The position numbers were made by a program, and so were the translations under genes. The notes under the pieces were generated by a model. That model did no database searches, was not told the DNA's origin, and worked only from the letters and a program-made list of their open reading frames with translations. Below are positions 5,632 through 13,441 of a DNA stretch of 19,980 nucleotides, one piece after another (the first letter of the stretch is position 1; each line of letters starts with the position of its first letter). This DNA is from Bacilli bacterium (GTDB lineage: Bacteria; Bacillota_I; Bacilli_A; RFN20; CAG-826): positions 1-19,980 of the forward strand of contig CAAGAN010000008.1 of the NCBI GenBank assembly GCA_900767825.1, given 5' to 3'.

Positions 5632-8079
5632 TTAATTAGAAACTCCAGGCACATATAGCACGATAGTTAATCCAACAATGTTGGACTTAACCTTGCCATC
5701 TTTTGTCTGGGCTTGTAATTTAACTACACCAGGATTATTCATGGCAGTAATCTTGAAATCACGGCCTTCACCAAAAGAATATGTTTCAATCTTAACTAAA
5801 TCAGCACCTTCGATTGCCACTAGTTCAACATACTTCTTGGAAGCACCGACTGGATTAACTTCAATAGAAGCAAAAGTTTTAGATGAACTTAAAGTAGGAT
5901 CTTGGTTATCAACCTGGCTATTTTCTAATTGAAGAGTAATTGTTTCGGGATTAACTATCTTCTCTTTAGCTTCCGTTACCATTAATACATAGCTTGGGAA
6001 GCCGCTTGGCTGAGTAGTCTTATAATAAACAACTGCCTTAACTATAGAAGTAGTAAGTACTTGTAGGTATTTGTCATTTCCCCAAGAGAAGAAATAATAT
6101 CCAGTACCAGCAGCATCGCTAGGATCAGCAAGGAAATACCCAGATCCATTTAGCATCCCGCTAGTCTTATTGAATTTATCGACGGACAATTCAACTTCAA
6201 CAGCCTTCCCGTATTTTAATTCTTCTTCAGTGAAGTTCTTGAAGTCGGCTTGGGTTACTTTGCTATATGTAGTCGTGACATCAATGCCAGTTGTAACTTC
6301 GAATCTTACTTGATTAATCGTAGGGATTAATCTTTTCTGGTAATCATAGCGAACGCCTTTTACCTTAACCGTATCGTTAAGTTTTACCTCATGTGGATAA
6401 AAGTCGTTTTCAACAATGCAATAAAGGTATCCGGTGTCATCTTGGATAAGGAAGCCATTCTTATAGAAACCAATAATCTTACCAACTGCATCAACTTCAG
6501 CCCCAACAGCCATATCTCTAATTGAGCTTATGGAAGAATAAGAGCCTTCAGTAACAATTATTTCGATAGGCATACTGGTTTTATCATTAAGTTTAGCAAC
6601 TACATTGACTTGCCCAGCCTTCTTGCCAGTTAAGGTATTGCCTTCTAAAGTCGCATTTTCTTTGCCCTTTATTATTTCAAATGTAGGCTCCCCTTCCATT
6701 CCTTCTGGCAAAGTCGCAGTTAAGGTAATGGATTTACCAACCACCACACTAGATTCGCTAGAAGTAACGATGATATTATTCTTGTCTTTTGATTCGTTAT
6801 GGATTTTAGTGCCTTCATCAGTCAAATCGATAGAGATGGTACCTTTGTAATTAGTGAAATTGCCTTCGATAGAAACATAATCGCCTGTTTCAATCTTTTC
6901 TTTGTTCCAATAGGATTTAACAGTCTCTAACGAACCCCTCTTATTGAATTTGGCTTGGAACGGGACAGATCCATATTGGAAATCAAATATAGCGTCTTTC
7001 GCACCTGTTTGCTCAACGCTAGAGAAATCTCCACTAATATATTTGCCAGTAACCTTGATTCTTGAACCGGCTAGAATTGGGGCAGCATTTAATCCTAATA
7101 AGTCACTTTCCTTATTTATTTCATAGCAAATAGGCTCATTAACGGTCATATTAGATTTATATACCCTACCTTCAGGAATAAAATCCCCTTGGTAATTACC
7201 AGCTAATTGAAGACCATAACTTCCATTATCGACAATCGCAGTTACTAATACGGCTTCATTATAGATAACCTTATTATCTTTAAATCCATCCCCGGTTTCA
7301 TAAGTGCTATCAAGGGCATTCATGTTATAGACGTAGAACCCATTCTTGCCATCCATCAAATAGAAAGTATTTGAATAGCAAGCACTAATCTTTCCTCTTA
7401 CAGTAACTAGCTTGCCATTATATTCATTGATGTTTTCCTTGATGTCTTTAATTCCAGTCACTGCCTTTGAAGTAAATGAAAACGGAACATCTTCATATCC
7501 TTCTTTAGAAATGATTCCAGATACTTCCCCACTATCTAATAAGATGATGTTATTTCCTCTAGCATAGGCAAAATCCCCACCTTTTATAATGTTGATATGG
7601 CAATCTTCAATAACATTCCCATCGATTCCCTTAATAACTACCCCAATCGTCTCCCCATGAAAGAATTTTCCTTCGAAAGCAACATTCATTTTTGCTAAAG
7701 GGATGTCCTCGATGTCAAATTCAAGTTCCTTGCTAGCAAAGCCAACTTTACTAACTTCAATCTTTACATGACCCACTTCAACTAAAGTAAGTTGGTTGCC
7801 ATTTAGGCTAACTAGGGATTCGCCTTCGATAATTCTAACCGAGGCATTTTCGACGACTTCATTTAATTCGTCTTTAATGATGATGGTAACTACTTCCCCT
7901 TTAATCTTGCTTCCTTCAATAGTTAATAAGAAAGCCTTCTTTTCTGAATCAACTTTATCGCTTGATTCAGGTGAACTCTCGATGCTAGATCCATTATTTG
8001 AATCTACGCATCCAGAAAGAGTTGCTGCACCTACTAGACCTAAAGAATAGATAAGCGCACGTAACGACTTTTTATTCAT
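5632..8079 (-). CDS. Large surface lipoprotein with Ig-like and OB-fold domains
   Basis: The 815-residue product begins with a lipoprotein signal peptide (MNKKSLRALIYSLGLVGAAT, then LSGC), with Cys24 as the predicted lipidated residue, followed by a Ser/Asp/Glu-rich linker. Two Ig-like units follow at about 48-210. Next come OB-fold-like segments near 213-290 and 320-425 (VRGKISACYSNTFYLMDG is typical of the nucleic-acid-type OB fold seen in YhcR-like secreted nucleases). Then come a BIG2-like domain at about 437-515, another OB-like domain at 516-640 (VDAVGKIIGFYKNGFLIQDD) and a terminal Ig-like part. No catalytic domain is visible. It probably binds a polymer at the cell surface; nucleic acid is the inferred candidate. 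The start is supported by AGGAGG before ATG. Confidence 0.85.
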   Translation of the reverse strand: MNKKSLRALIYSLGLVGAATLSGCVDSNNGSSIESSPESSDKVDSEKKAFLLTIEGSKIKGEVVTIIIKDELNEVVENASVRIIEGESLVSLNGNQLTLVEVGHVKIEVSKVGFASKELEFDIEDIPLAKMNVAFEGKFFHGETIGVVIKGIDGNVIEDCHINIIKGGDFAYARGNNIILLDSGEVSGIISKEGYEDVPFSFTSKAVTGIKDIKENINEYNGKLVTVRGKISACYSNTFYLMDGKNGFYVYNMNALDSTYETGDGFKDNKVIYNEAVLVTAIVDNGSYGLQLAGNYQGDFIPEGRVYKSNMTVNEPICYEINKESDLLGLNAAPILAGSRIKVTGKYISGDFSSVEQTGAKDAIFDFQYGSVPFQAKFNKRGSLETVKSYWNKEKIETGDYVSIEGNFTNYKGTISIDLTDEGTKIHNESKDKNNIIVTSSESSVVVGKSITLTATLPEGMEGEPTFEIIKGKENATLEGNTLTGKKAGQVNVVAKLNDKTSMPIEIIVTEGSYSSISSIRDMAVGAEVDAVGKIIGFYKNGFLIQDDTGYLYCIVENDFYPHEVKLNDTVKVKGVRYDYQKRLIPTINQVRFEVTTGIDVTTTYSKVTQADFKNFTEEELKYGKAVEVELSVDKFNKTSGMLNGSGYFLADPSDAAGTGYYFFSWGNDKYLQVLTTSIVKAVVYYKTTQPSGFPSYVLMVTEAKEKIVNPETITLQLENSQVDNQDPTLSSSKTFASIEVNPVGASKKYVELVAIEGADLVKIETYSFGEGRDFKITAMNNPGVVKLQAQTKDGKVKSNIVGLTIVLYVPGVSN

Positions 8080-8104
8080 GTGTTCCTCCTACTTGAACTT
8101 AGGC

Positions 8105-8110
8105 ATTATA
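8105..8110 (-). promoter_or_regulatory. -10 element of the lipoprotein promoter
   Basis: A consensus TATAAT on the minus strand lies 25 bases before the ATG at 8079, giving a leader of about 20 bases that contains the ribosome binding site. No good -35 is visible, so an activator may be needed. The direct repeats at 8118-8146 lie in the right place for one. Confidence 0.55.
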
Positions 8111-8117
8111 CGGATAA

Positions 8118-8146
8118 AAGGTATATCTATACTTAAGTAAGGTATA
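8118..8146. repeat. Pair of AAGGTATA direct repeats 21 bp apart
   Basis: AAGGTATA is found at 8118-8125 and 8139-8146, spaced by two helical turns, across the region where the -35 of the lipoprotein promoter should be. It lies between two divergent surface-protein genes. An activator or repressor site is plausible. The copies are short and the region is A/T-rich, so chance cannot be excluded. Confidence 0.4.
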
Positions 8147-8279
8147 AAAAGAACAAAGAGAATATTTTTGTCTAAATTAAGAATAGAAAAGTCCTAAAAA
8201 AATACATTAATCAGTGAACTTTTACTTATATATATGTTATTCATTAAGATTCTTCTTAATCTAATTTAATGCACCTTAC

Positions 8280-8307
8280 TTGCAACTATATAAATCTAAT
8301 CTATAAA
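8280..8307 (+). promoter_or_regulatory. Candidate promoter of the papain-family protease gene
   Basis: TTGCAA (8280-8285) and TATAAA (8302-8307) are 16 bp apart. A start near 8314 would leave only about 15 bases before the ATG at 8329 and would exclude the two upstream in-frame ATGs. No Shine-Dalgarno is visible in that leader. Confidence 0.4.
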
Positions 8308-8328
8308 ATGTCTTGCCTTACTATAAAG

Positions 8329-10497
8329 ATGAAAAAAATTAGATTAATAACATTAATAACAACCTTACTAGGAACATCTATTGGTTATATAAATTCCAAT
8401 AAACTACTCCTAAAAGCAAATTCATCTTCTTTTTATTCCGATATAAATGAAATAATTCAATTGGATAACTTCGATCCTAGAGTTAAATTGACACCTGTTC
8501 AAGATCAAGGAAACTCAAACCTATGTTGGGCATATTCAACAATTAACGCTAGCGAAGCTTCTATATTAAAAAATAGACTAACTAATAAAGATACGTTAAA
8601 ACTTAATCCACAAGCTCTTGCATATAGAAGGTTTTATAGGAATATGGATCCATTAGGTAATAACCAATCCTATAGCAAATCCACTGATTGGCTTAATGCC
8701 CAGGGCTCAATTAGCAATACCCCACCTATATTAAGTATGTGGCAAGGCCCAATAGGAGGAGATAAGCCTGCAGCAGATGTCTATGCTAATTCGCTTTTTA
8801 GATTAGAAGAAGCAAGCCTAATTTCATCTGGATTAGATAATGAAAATAGAATTAATGAAATAAAACAGGCAATAGCTAAATATGGGGCTGTCACTGCTTC
8901 TACTAGTTATGATGGAAGAAATAGATATTACTATAACGACAAAGATATAAAAAACGGGGTAGCCCATGCGATTACCTTGATTGGATGGGATGATAACATC
9001 AATAAAGACTTATTCGCCCCAAAGAGTGCGACTAGAAACGGGGGATGGCTAGTAAAGAATAGCTATTTAGATAACCCCTATTTCTATTTGACTTATGATA
9101 GCAAGATTCTAGAGACTACATCCTGGAGTTTTAACTATGCCACTAAAGATAAATATGACTATAACTATTATTATGATAATAATGAGGATGATGTGGGATT
9201 ATTTAGATTAAAGGGATTTGCGAATATCTATCAGGCTAAAAAAGGTAACGATGAATATAAAGAATATCTAAAAGCAGTTAATGTTTCCTTTATCGGAAGT
9301 GATGTAGATGTAACTATTAAAGTCTATACCGATGTTCCTAGCATGGGTGCAGCTGCAGTTGAAAAAGGAGCATTAAAAGAGACAAAAACCGAACATTATA
9401 AATACCAAGGATATAAGACAATCGAATTAGATAATCCAATTTTATTAAACCCAGGTAGTTATTTTTCTATTGTAGTCGAAGTTGCTAACCAATCTAATGA
9501 TGCCCGTATCAGCTTAACTACTGTTGACCAAAAGAAAGCATCATTTAAGAAAGTTGGCCCCGATTATGAAGAATTATTTAACGGGGGTTATGTTGCTAGA
9601 ATAAAGGCCTATACAAAATGTATCAAAGAAGAAATAAACGAACATATCCATGAATGGAATAAGCCAATTTATCAGTGGAACGAAGACTATTCTTCTTTAA
9701 AGGCAACTAGGACATGCAAAGAAGATTCTAGCCACATAGAAAGTGAAACCGTCGATACCATTATATCAATAACTACCCAGCCAACTTGTCTAACAAAGGG
9801 TAATAAGCATATCGAAAGCAAGCCTTTTACTAACCCTGCTTTTGAAGTCCAAAAATTAGATATCGATTTAGGATATGGAACCCATTCATATTCTTCTTGG
9901 ATTGATGGAATTGCTCCTAGTACTAAAAAAGAAGGTATTAAAGGCCATAAGGATTGTTTAATTTGCCATAAACATTTTGATAACGAAGATAACGAGATAT
10001 TAGATTTATCTATTCCTAAACTAGAAAAGAAAGTAAATGTAGTTATTTCAAATGGCTCTGGAAGTAAAGAAAATGTCGCGGTTGGTTCATCTATTACAAT
10101 TAAAGCAGACAAGCCTAAAGAAGGAATGAAATTTGTAGGATGGGCCGATAAAGATGGGAATATAATAAGCACAGATGAAATATATACATTCATTGTAACC
10201 GAAGACACTTATCTAGTTGCTATTTATGAAGAAATAGAAATCCAAGAATCAAGCAGTTCTAGTTCATCTAGTAAACCCCCTATATCGACTTCATCGGAAT
10301 CTGATACATTCGTTACATCAAATTCAAGTCAGCTCACTTCTTCTAGCAAGGAAAATAATTCATCTAATGATCAAGATAAAATAGATACTCCAAATAACAA
10401 AAAGGATGTAATCATCGTTACATTCATAATTACAGGAGCAGTTTCTATTTCTTTAATAATTACCTGTATATATTTATTCCTAAAGAAGAAAAAATAA
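8329..10497 (+). CDS. Membrane-anchored C1 (papain-family) cysteine protease with lectin-like and InlB-type domains
   Basis: Counting from ATG 8329 (722 residues), a signal peptide (MKKIRLITLITTLLGTSIGY) precedes a C1A peptidase domain at about 50-260. Gln60 and Cys66 lie in PVQDQGNSNLCWAYS, His213 in GVAHAITLIGW and Asn244 in WLVKNSY, a complete papain-type active site with the normal Gln-Cys spacing. A beta-rich lectin-like segment follows to about 435. Next is a Cys/His-containing module with CLICHKHF, then an InlB B-repeat-like domain (KFVGWADKDG), a Ser-rich linker and a C-terminal membrane helix ending in KKKK. The enzyme is therefore cell-surface anchored by its own helix, not by LPXTG. 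The longer start at 8269 would place 20 residues before the signal peptide, so I reject it, although no start has a clear ribosome binding site. Confidence 0.9.
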   Translation: MKKIRLITLITTLLGTSIGYINSNKLLLKANSSSFYSDINEIIQLDNFDPRVKLTPVQDQGNSNLCWAYSTINASEASILKNRLTNKDTLKLNPQALAYRRFYRNMDPLGNNQSYSKSTDWLNAQGSISNTPPILSMWQGPIGGDKPAADVYANSLFRLEEASLISSGLDNENRINEIKQAIAKYGAVTASTSYDGRNRYYYNDKDIKNGVAHAITLIGWDDNINKDLFAPKSATRNGGWLVKNSYLDNPYFYLTYDSKILETTSWSFNYATKDKYDYNYYYDNNEDDVGLFRLKGFANIYQAKKGNDEYKEYLKAVNVSFIGSDVDVTIKVYTDVPSMGAAAVEKGALKETKTEHYKYQGYKTIELDNPILLNPGSYFSIVVEVANQSNDARISLTTVDQKKASFKKVGPDYEELFNGGYVARIKAYTKCIKEEINEHIHEWNKPIYQWNEDYSSLKATRTCKEDSSHIESETVDTIISITTQPTCLTKGNKHIESKPFTNPAFEVQKLDIDLGYGTHSYSSWIDGIAPSTKKEGIKGHKDCLICHKHFDNEDNEILDLSIPKLEKKVNVVISNGSGSKENVAVGSSITIKADKPKEGMKFVGWADKDGNIISTDEIYTFIVTEDTYLVAIYEEIEIQESSSSSSSSKPPISTSSESDTFVTSNSSQLTSSSKENNSSNDQDKIDTPNNKKDVIIVTFIITGAVSISLIITCIYLFLKKKK

Positions 10498-10509
10498 GCG
10501 ACCCATGTA

Positions 10510-11001
10510 TTAATTTAGTTCTATAAATTTATCCCTAACATGGAATGTATTAGATAAAGTTGGGGATAAGGCTTCCAATATATAATTGGTTGCGATTCTT
10601 TTTGTTTCAATCCTAAAGGCGTTATATCTAATCTTTTTGCTAGTAGTAAGTTTTGATAAATCAATCTTCATTGTTACAAAGTAAGAATCGTCTTTAATAG
10701 AAGAACTAGATGAGAAGAAATCATTATTAATGAATGTAGGGGTTCCATTAATTATCTTTGCAACAAAGTTAGCCCCGTTTGGAGCGACTTCAAATTCATA
10801 ATAGAATTCATCACCTAAATCTAGGAATATTTCTACTACATCTCCATTATACAATTCATCATTATCGATATTAGAAAAGCTATTCAAAGATGAATCATAT
10901 GCTTCAAATTCAAATATCAATGTATCGTTAATCCTATTAACTGAAAGAAGTGTTTTAGGTTCAACTTCTTTTCCACTTCTATTATCTAATAATCTTTCCA
11001 T
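10510..11001 (-). CDS. CBM9-like (carbohydrate-binding family 9-like) domain protein
   Basis: This 163-residue product looks like a single beta-sandwich of the CBM9-like superfamily. It shows LIFEFEAYDSS, then ELYNGDVVEIFLDL, then YYEFEVAPNG with the usual Asp-x-x-Glu-x-Phe-Leu-Asp and N-G turns, and an amphipathic NAFRIE strand near the end. There is no signal peptide, so it is probably cytoplasmic, which is unusual for a sugar-binding module and leaves its ligand open. AAAAGGA seven bases before the ATG supports the start. Its stop is only 12 bases from the stop of the convergent protease gene. No partner gene follows it. Confidence 0.65.
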   Translation of the reverse strand: MERLLDNRSGKEVEPKTLLSVNRINDTLIFEFEAYDSSLNSFSNIDNDELYNGDVVEIFLDLGDEFYYEFEVAPNGANFVAKIINGTPTFINNDFFSSSSSIKDDSYFVTMKIDLSKLTTSKKIRYNAFRIETKRIATNYILEALSPTLSNTFHVRDKFIELN

Positions 11002-11146
11002 ATGTTTTCCTTTTGCTGTGCTTTTTTAATTCTAAAACAATTAAGTAAATTAGGTTAATCAATTAGGCATTTCTTTCTTTATAAATAAACGAAAAACAAT
11101 CAATTACCTTTAGTCTTGGCTACAAATAATGTTTGCTACAAGGTAT

Positions 11147-11183
11147 TTAATTGCAAGTTTTTTGCCATAAAACTTGCAATTAA
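11147..11183. repeat. Perfect 15-bp inverted repeat with 7-base loop
   Basis: TTAATTGCAAGTTTT (11147-11161) and its exact complement AAAACTTGCAATTAA (11169-11183) flank TTGCCAT. A second small hairpin (AGTCC...GGACT, 11185-11199) follows directly. Neither strand has a T-run after the stem, so this is not an ordinary terminator. It lies in a 323-base gap (11002-11324) with no gene I can support; the 70-residue open frame there looks spurious. A small non-autonomous element or structured RNA is possible. Confidence 0.6.
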
Positions 11184-11324
11184 AAGTCCTTGCGGGACTG
11201 AGAATGGATATTTTTACTATCAAAAAGTTTTAATTAGGAAGACAATATTAAAATCTTCTAATATTTTAAAATTGATGAAACTGCTTATTCATATTTTTAG
11301 CAAACAAATGCTATTCATTGCCAT

Positions 11325-11612
11325 TTAAATAGCAAGAGGAACAATTTTATCGAGCGAATTTAGTATTACAGGCCTTTCGTTTCTTAGGTCGATGTCGCAC
11401 TGCAAAATCAAAAAATATCCTTCGCTTACACCAAAATACTTACCAAGCCTTATTGATGTATCAGCGGTTATCTTTCTGCGGTCGTGGAGAATATCCTGAA
11501 TCCTAGAAATAGGAACGTCAATATCTTTTGCAAGTTTGTACGCCGAAAGACCATATGGTTCCATAAACTCTTCTTTTAGTATCTCACTAATTTTTGGCGT
11601 TTCAATCCTCAT
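11325..11612 (-). CDS. higA: HigA family antitoxin (XRE-type HTH)
   Basis: The 95-residue product has the HigA/VapI form: a short lead of TPKISEILKEEFMEPYGLS followed by a helix-turn-helix (YKLAKDIDVPISRIQDILHDRRKITADTSIRL condensed over residues 25-57) and the LGKYFGVSEGYFL tail typical of this family. It neutralises HigB and represses the operon promoter. It follows the toxin gene by 12 bases, the characteristic toxin-first order of higBA. Its own AGGAGG, six bases before ATG, is a far better ribosome binding site than anything before the toxin, which should keep antitoxin in excess. Confidence 0.92.
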   Translation of the reverse strand: MRIETPKISEILKEEFMEPYGLSAYKLAKDIDVPISRIQDILHDRRKITADTSIRLGKYFGVSEGYFLILQCDIDLRNERPVILNSLDKIVPLAI

Positions 11613-11624
11613 AAAAACCTCCTA

Positions 11625-11912
11625 TCAATGATAATCCACAATCTCTACATCGTCATAATCAGCACCACCATCAAGCGGAGTAAATACAATTCTGTATTGA
11701 TTATTAATTCTAATGCTCCACTTTCCAATCATGTTCCCCTGAAGCGGCTCTAAGTGATTGGCAGGTGGTGCTTTTAGATCAGATAGTCTCGAAGCGGCGT
11801 CAATCATAATCAGTTTTCTTAAGGCAACCTTTTGAATTGTAGTTGGAAGTTTTTTTGAGAACTCTTGATCAAACACTTTCCGTGTTTCTTTATCCGCAAA
11901 TGATCTGATCAT
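11625..11912 (-). CDS. higB: HigB family toxin (RelE-like mRNA interferase)
   Basis: I start this gene at the internal ATG 11910-11912, giving 95 residues beginning MIRSFADKETRKVF, the usual HigB N-terminus. The longer frame starting at 12089 would add 59 residues that overlap the neighbouring lipoprotein gene and look non-coding. Conserved features are LDAA-like IMIDAASRLSDLKAPPANHL, the LEPL-G segment and GKWSIRINNQYRIVF near the C-terminus, the part that holds the catalytic and ribosome-contacting residues. HigB cleaves mRNA on the ribosome. The gene is paired with higA immediately downstream. A consensus promoter ends only six bases before its start codon, so its mRNA is probably leaderless. 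Confidence 0.92.
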   Translation of the reverse strand: MIRSFADKETRKVFDQEFSKKLPTTIQKVALRKLIMIDAASRLSDLKAPPANHLEPLQGNMIGKWSIRINNQYRIVFTPLDGGADYDDVEIVDYH

Positions 11913-11918
11913 GCTTAT

Positions 11919-11946
11919 ATTATACCTCTTTTTCGTGTATATGCAA
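11919..11946 (-). promoter_or_regulatory. higBA promoter, sigma-A type
   Basis: On the minus strand TTGCAT (11941-11946) and a perfect TATAAT (11919-11924) are 16 bp apart. The expected start of transcription falls on or within a base or two of the A of the higB ATG. It is one of the best promoters in the window. Confidence 0.75.
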
Positions 11947-11955
11947 TACGTGCAT
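11937..11955. promoter_or_regulatory. Candidate HigA operator overlapping the -35 box
   Basis: Two overlapping dyads cover the -35: ATGCA-N5-TGCAT (11941-11955) and GTAT-N5-ATAC (11937-11949). HigA proteins bind palindromes in their own promoters, so repression by occlusion of the -35 is the natural reading. Confidence 0.5.
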
Positions 11956-11973
11956 AATAGAATTTTAAAACCT

Positions 11974-12594
11974 TTATTTAATCCTATAGTAATTCGTATA
12001 ATTCCCGTTATGGTTCGTGTCGGCACTTTCAATAAACATTTTGAATAGATATCCATTTGAACTTGTATCGAATTCATAACGAATCTCAAAAGACCAAACA
12101 GATCCTTTTACAAAATAGCCATTATCCAAATCGGTAGTATTTCTTGCATAATAAAATTTATAAAGGGCACTTGGATTATCATCATAATAATCAGATATAG
12201 AAGCTTTTTGCTTAATGACATACCAAGTTTCATTTGTTTGGATACCTAGTTTTTCAATGTCTGGTTTTCCAAACTTACCATCATAATAAGTATTGAAATA
12301 CGTAAAATATGTCTCAGCATTCAAATGAAATGTATCTTCATCTGGGCAAGGTTGCGAAAATGAATATCCATTATTAAACCAACTATCACTTGAATTCATT
12401 TCTCCAGTTAGACCAGTCGGGGCAGTTAGTCCACCTAGCCCTACTTTAGATAATTCTTCTTCAGTAAACCATTTAGCAGAATCATGACCTTGTTGACTTA
12501 TTATTTCTTCTTCATCATCACAGCTAGCTAAACCAGTGCAGACAACACCTAATGTTGTAGCACAGGCGATTATTGATAATATCTTCTTGAACAT
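11974..12594 (-). CDS. Small lipoprotein of unknown function
   Basis: From the ATG at 12592-12594 the product has 206 residues, with a lipoprotein signal MFKKILSIIACATTLGVVCT followed by GLASC, Cys25 being the lipidated residue. The mature part begins with an acidic DDEEE stretch and is rich in Tyr, Asn and Asp with no Cys-pair or catalytic motif I can name. I choose this start over the upstream in-frame ATG (12612) because GGAGG lies eight bases before it and the signal peptide then begins at MFKK. The stop is 62 bases from the higB start on the same strand, but the strong higBA promoter in between suggests separate transcription. Confidence 0.8.
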   Translation of the reverse strand: MFKKILSIIACATTLGVVCTGLASCDDEEEIISQQGHDSAKWFTEEELSKVGLGGLTAPTGLTGEMNSSDSWFNNGYSFSQPCPDEDTFHLNAETYFTYFNTYYDGKFGKPDIEKLGIQTNETWYVIKQKASISDYYDDNPSALYKFYYARNTTDLDNGYFVKGSVWSFEIRYEFDTSSNGYLFKMFIESADTNHNGNYTNYYRIK

Positions 12595-12813
12595 GTTATT
12601 AATAACCTCCAAATATTACCTTTATATATTTTACTCAATGTTATAAGGCAGACAATTGTTCAAAATAACATAAATAAAAAATAGGGACTAATTGACTAGG
12701 ATATAGAAACGCCTATATGAAAGAGTCATTTTTCCAAATGATTGTTTCTTATTATTTTTGCTACTTTAATAGAGTTCTTAGAAACCATTTGCACCAAAAT
12801 TTGCAGCAAAATG

Positions 12814-12831
12814 CACCAAAGGATTTTGGTG
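12814..12831 (+). terminator. CACCAAA/TTTGGTG hairpin, possible terminator
   Basis: A seven-base perfect stem closes the loop GGAT and is followed by TTTCTT on the plus strand. A partial copy of the left arm (GCACCAAAAT, 12791-12800) precedes it. No plus-strand gene ends nearby, so its role is uncertain. The remainder of 12595-13036 holds only a small CTAAAT/ATTTAG dyad (12912-12928) and no gene I can support. Confidence 0.3.
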
Positions 12832-13036
12832 TTTCTTGAAATCGATTTGGCAAGTTATCAATGTAATCTTTGTATTTTACTACAATAATAGTATTAAACT
12901 TAAAGCAGATTCTAAATTCAGGATTTAGTTTAAAATACTACATATACGTAAATAATAAGCGGGTTAACCTTGAATAGCCGTACAACGAAACACACAATAT
13001 AAATATGCATCCACCTGTGCGTTAGGAGGCAACTGT

Positions 13037-13294
13037 ATGCAAACAATTGATATCACCGAAGTTAAAAAAGACATATTTTCACTTGCGGATCGTTTAAAAG
13101 AATCAGCAACCCCTTTGCTTGTAGTTAATTCTTTTGGAAGTAATTTCGTCGTGATATCCGAAGATGAATGGAACAATATTCAAGAAACTTTATCTTTAGC
13201 TTCTATCCCTGGTTATGGAGAAACTATTGCAAAAGCTAGAAAAGAAGACTGTTCCAAGAAGAAGCCATATTTAAAGAGCATGGAAACATTATGA
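13037..13294 (+). CDS. YefM/Phd family antitoxin, without a toxin gene
   Basis: The 85-residue product has the Phd/YefM fold signature. The N-terminal part, MQTIDITEVKKDIFSLADRL, is followed by PLLVVNSFGSNFVVISEDEWNNIQETL condensed over residues 26-52, where the VV-x-SE-x-EW-x-x-x-x-E-x-L pattern is diagnostic. The C-terminal tail would bind a YoeB/Doc-type toxin. AGGAGG eight bases before ATG supports the start. No toxin follows: the stop TGA overlaps an ATG as in yefM-yoeB operons, but that frame ends after six codons inside a terminator. The gene is convergent with the DUF234-type ATPase gene. Confidence 0.85.
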   Translation: MQTIDITEVKKDIFSLADRLKESATPLLVVNSFGSNFVVISEDEWNNIQETLSLASIPGYGETIAKARKEDCSKKKPYLKSMETL

Positions 13295-13299
13295 ATAAT

Positions 13300-13325
13300 A
13301 AGCCTCCATAGGCTTTTTATTTTGA
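13300..13325 (+). terminator. Rho-independent terminator after the YefM gene
   Basis: AAGCCT (13300-13305), loop CCAT, AGGCTT (13310-13315) and then TTTATTTT form a compact intrinsic terminator starting six bases after the stop codon. Confidence 0.85.
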
Positions 13326-13355
13326 GCCCAGCAATCAACGAAATGTCCATCACTT

Positions 13356-13400
13356 CAATTTACCTAAATTTATTTTACCTAAATTAATTTTGGTAAATTT
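13356..13400. repeat. Downstream copy of the 45-bp repeat flanking the DUF234-type ATPase gene
   Basis: This block equals 14836-14880 except for one internal base (A for T at its 31st position) and the last base. It has the same orientation, 41 bases beyond the stop codon of the ATPase gene. Internally it holds two 15-bp units containing TTTACCTAAA and ends in the inverted GGTAAATT. Flanking bases on either side do not match the other copy, so the duplication is limited to this block. Confidence 0.9.
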
Positions 13401-13441
13401 ACTATCAATAATATTCTTTTATTGGGTTATTGCCACTTCTA

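Noticed and set aside
9687..10208. Minus-strand 173-residue open frame inside the protease gene
   Set aside because: It is antisense to a well-supported coding region and shows no domain or start signal.
11116..11328. Plus-strand 70-residue open frame
   Set aside because: No ribosome binding site, it runs through perfect inverted repeats and overlaps the end of higA. Probably non-coding.
11913..12089. 59-residue N-terminal extension of HigB
   Set aside because: It would overlap the lipoprotein gene and the higBA promoter, and HigB proteins start at the internal methionine.
12912..12928. CTAAAT/ATTTAG dyad as a terminator or operator
   Set aside because: Six-base A/T-rich stem with no adjacent gene end or promoter; expected by chance in such sequence.
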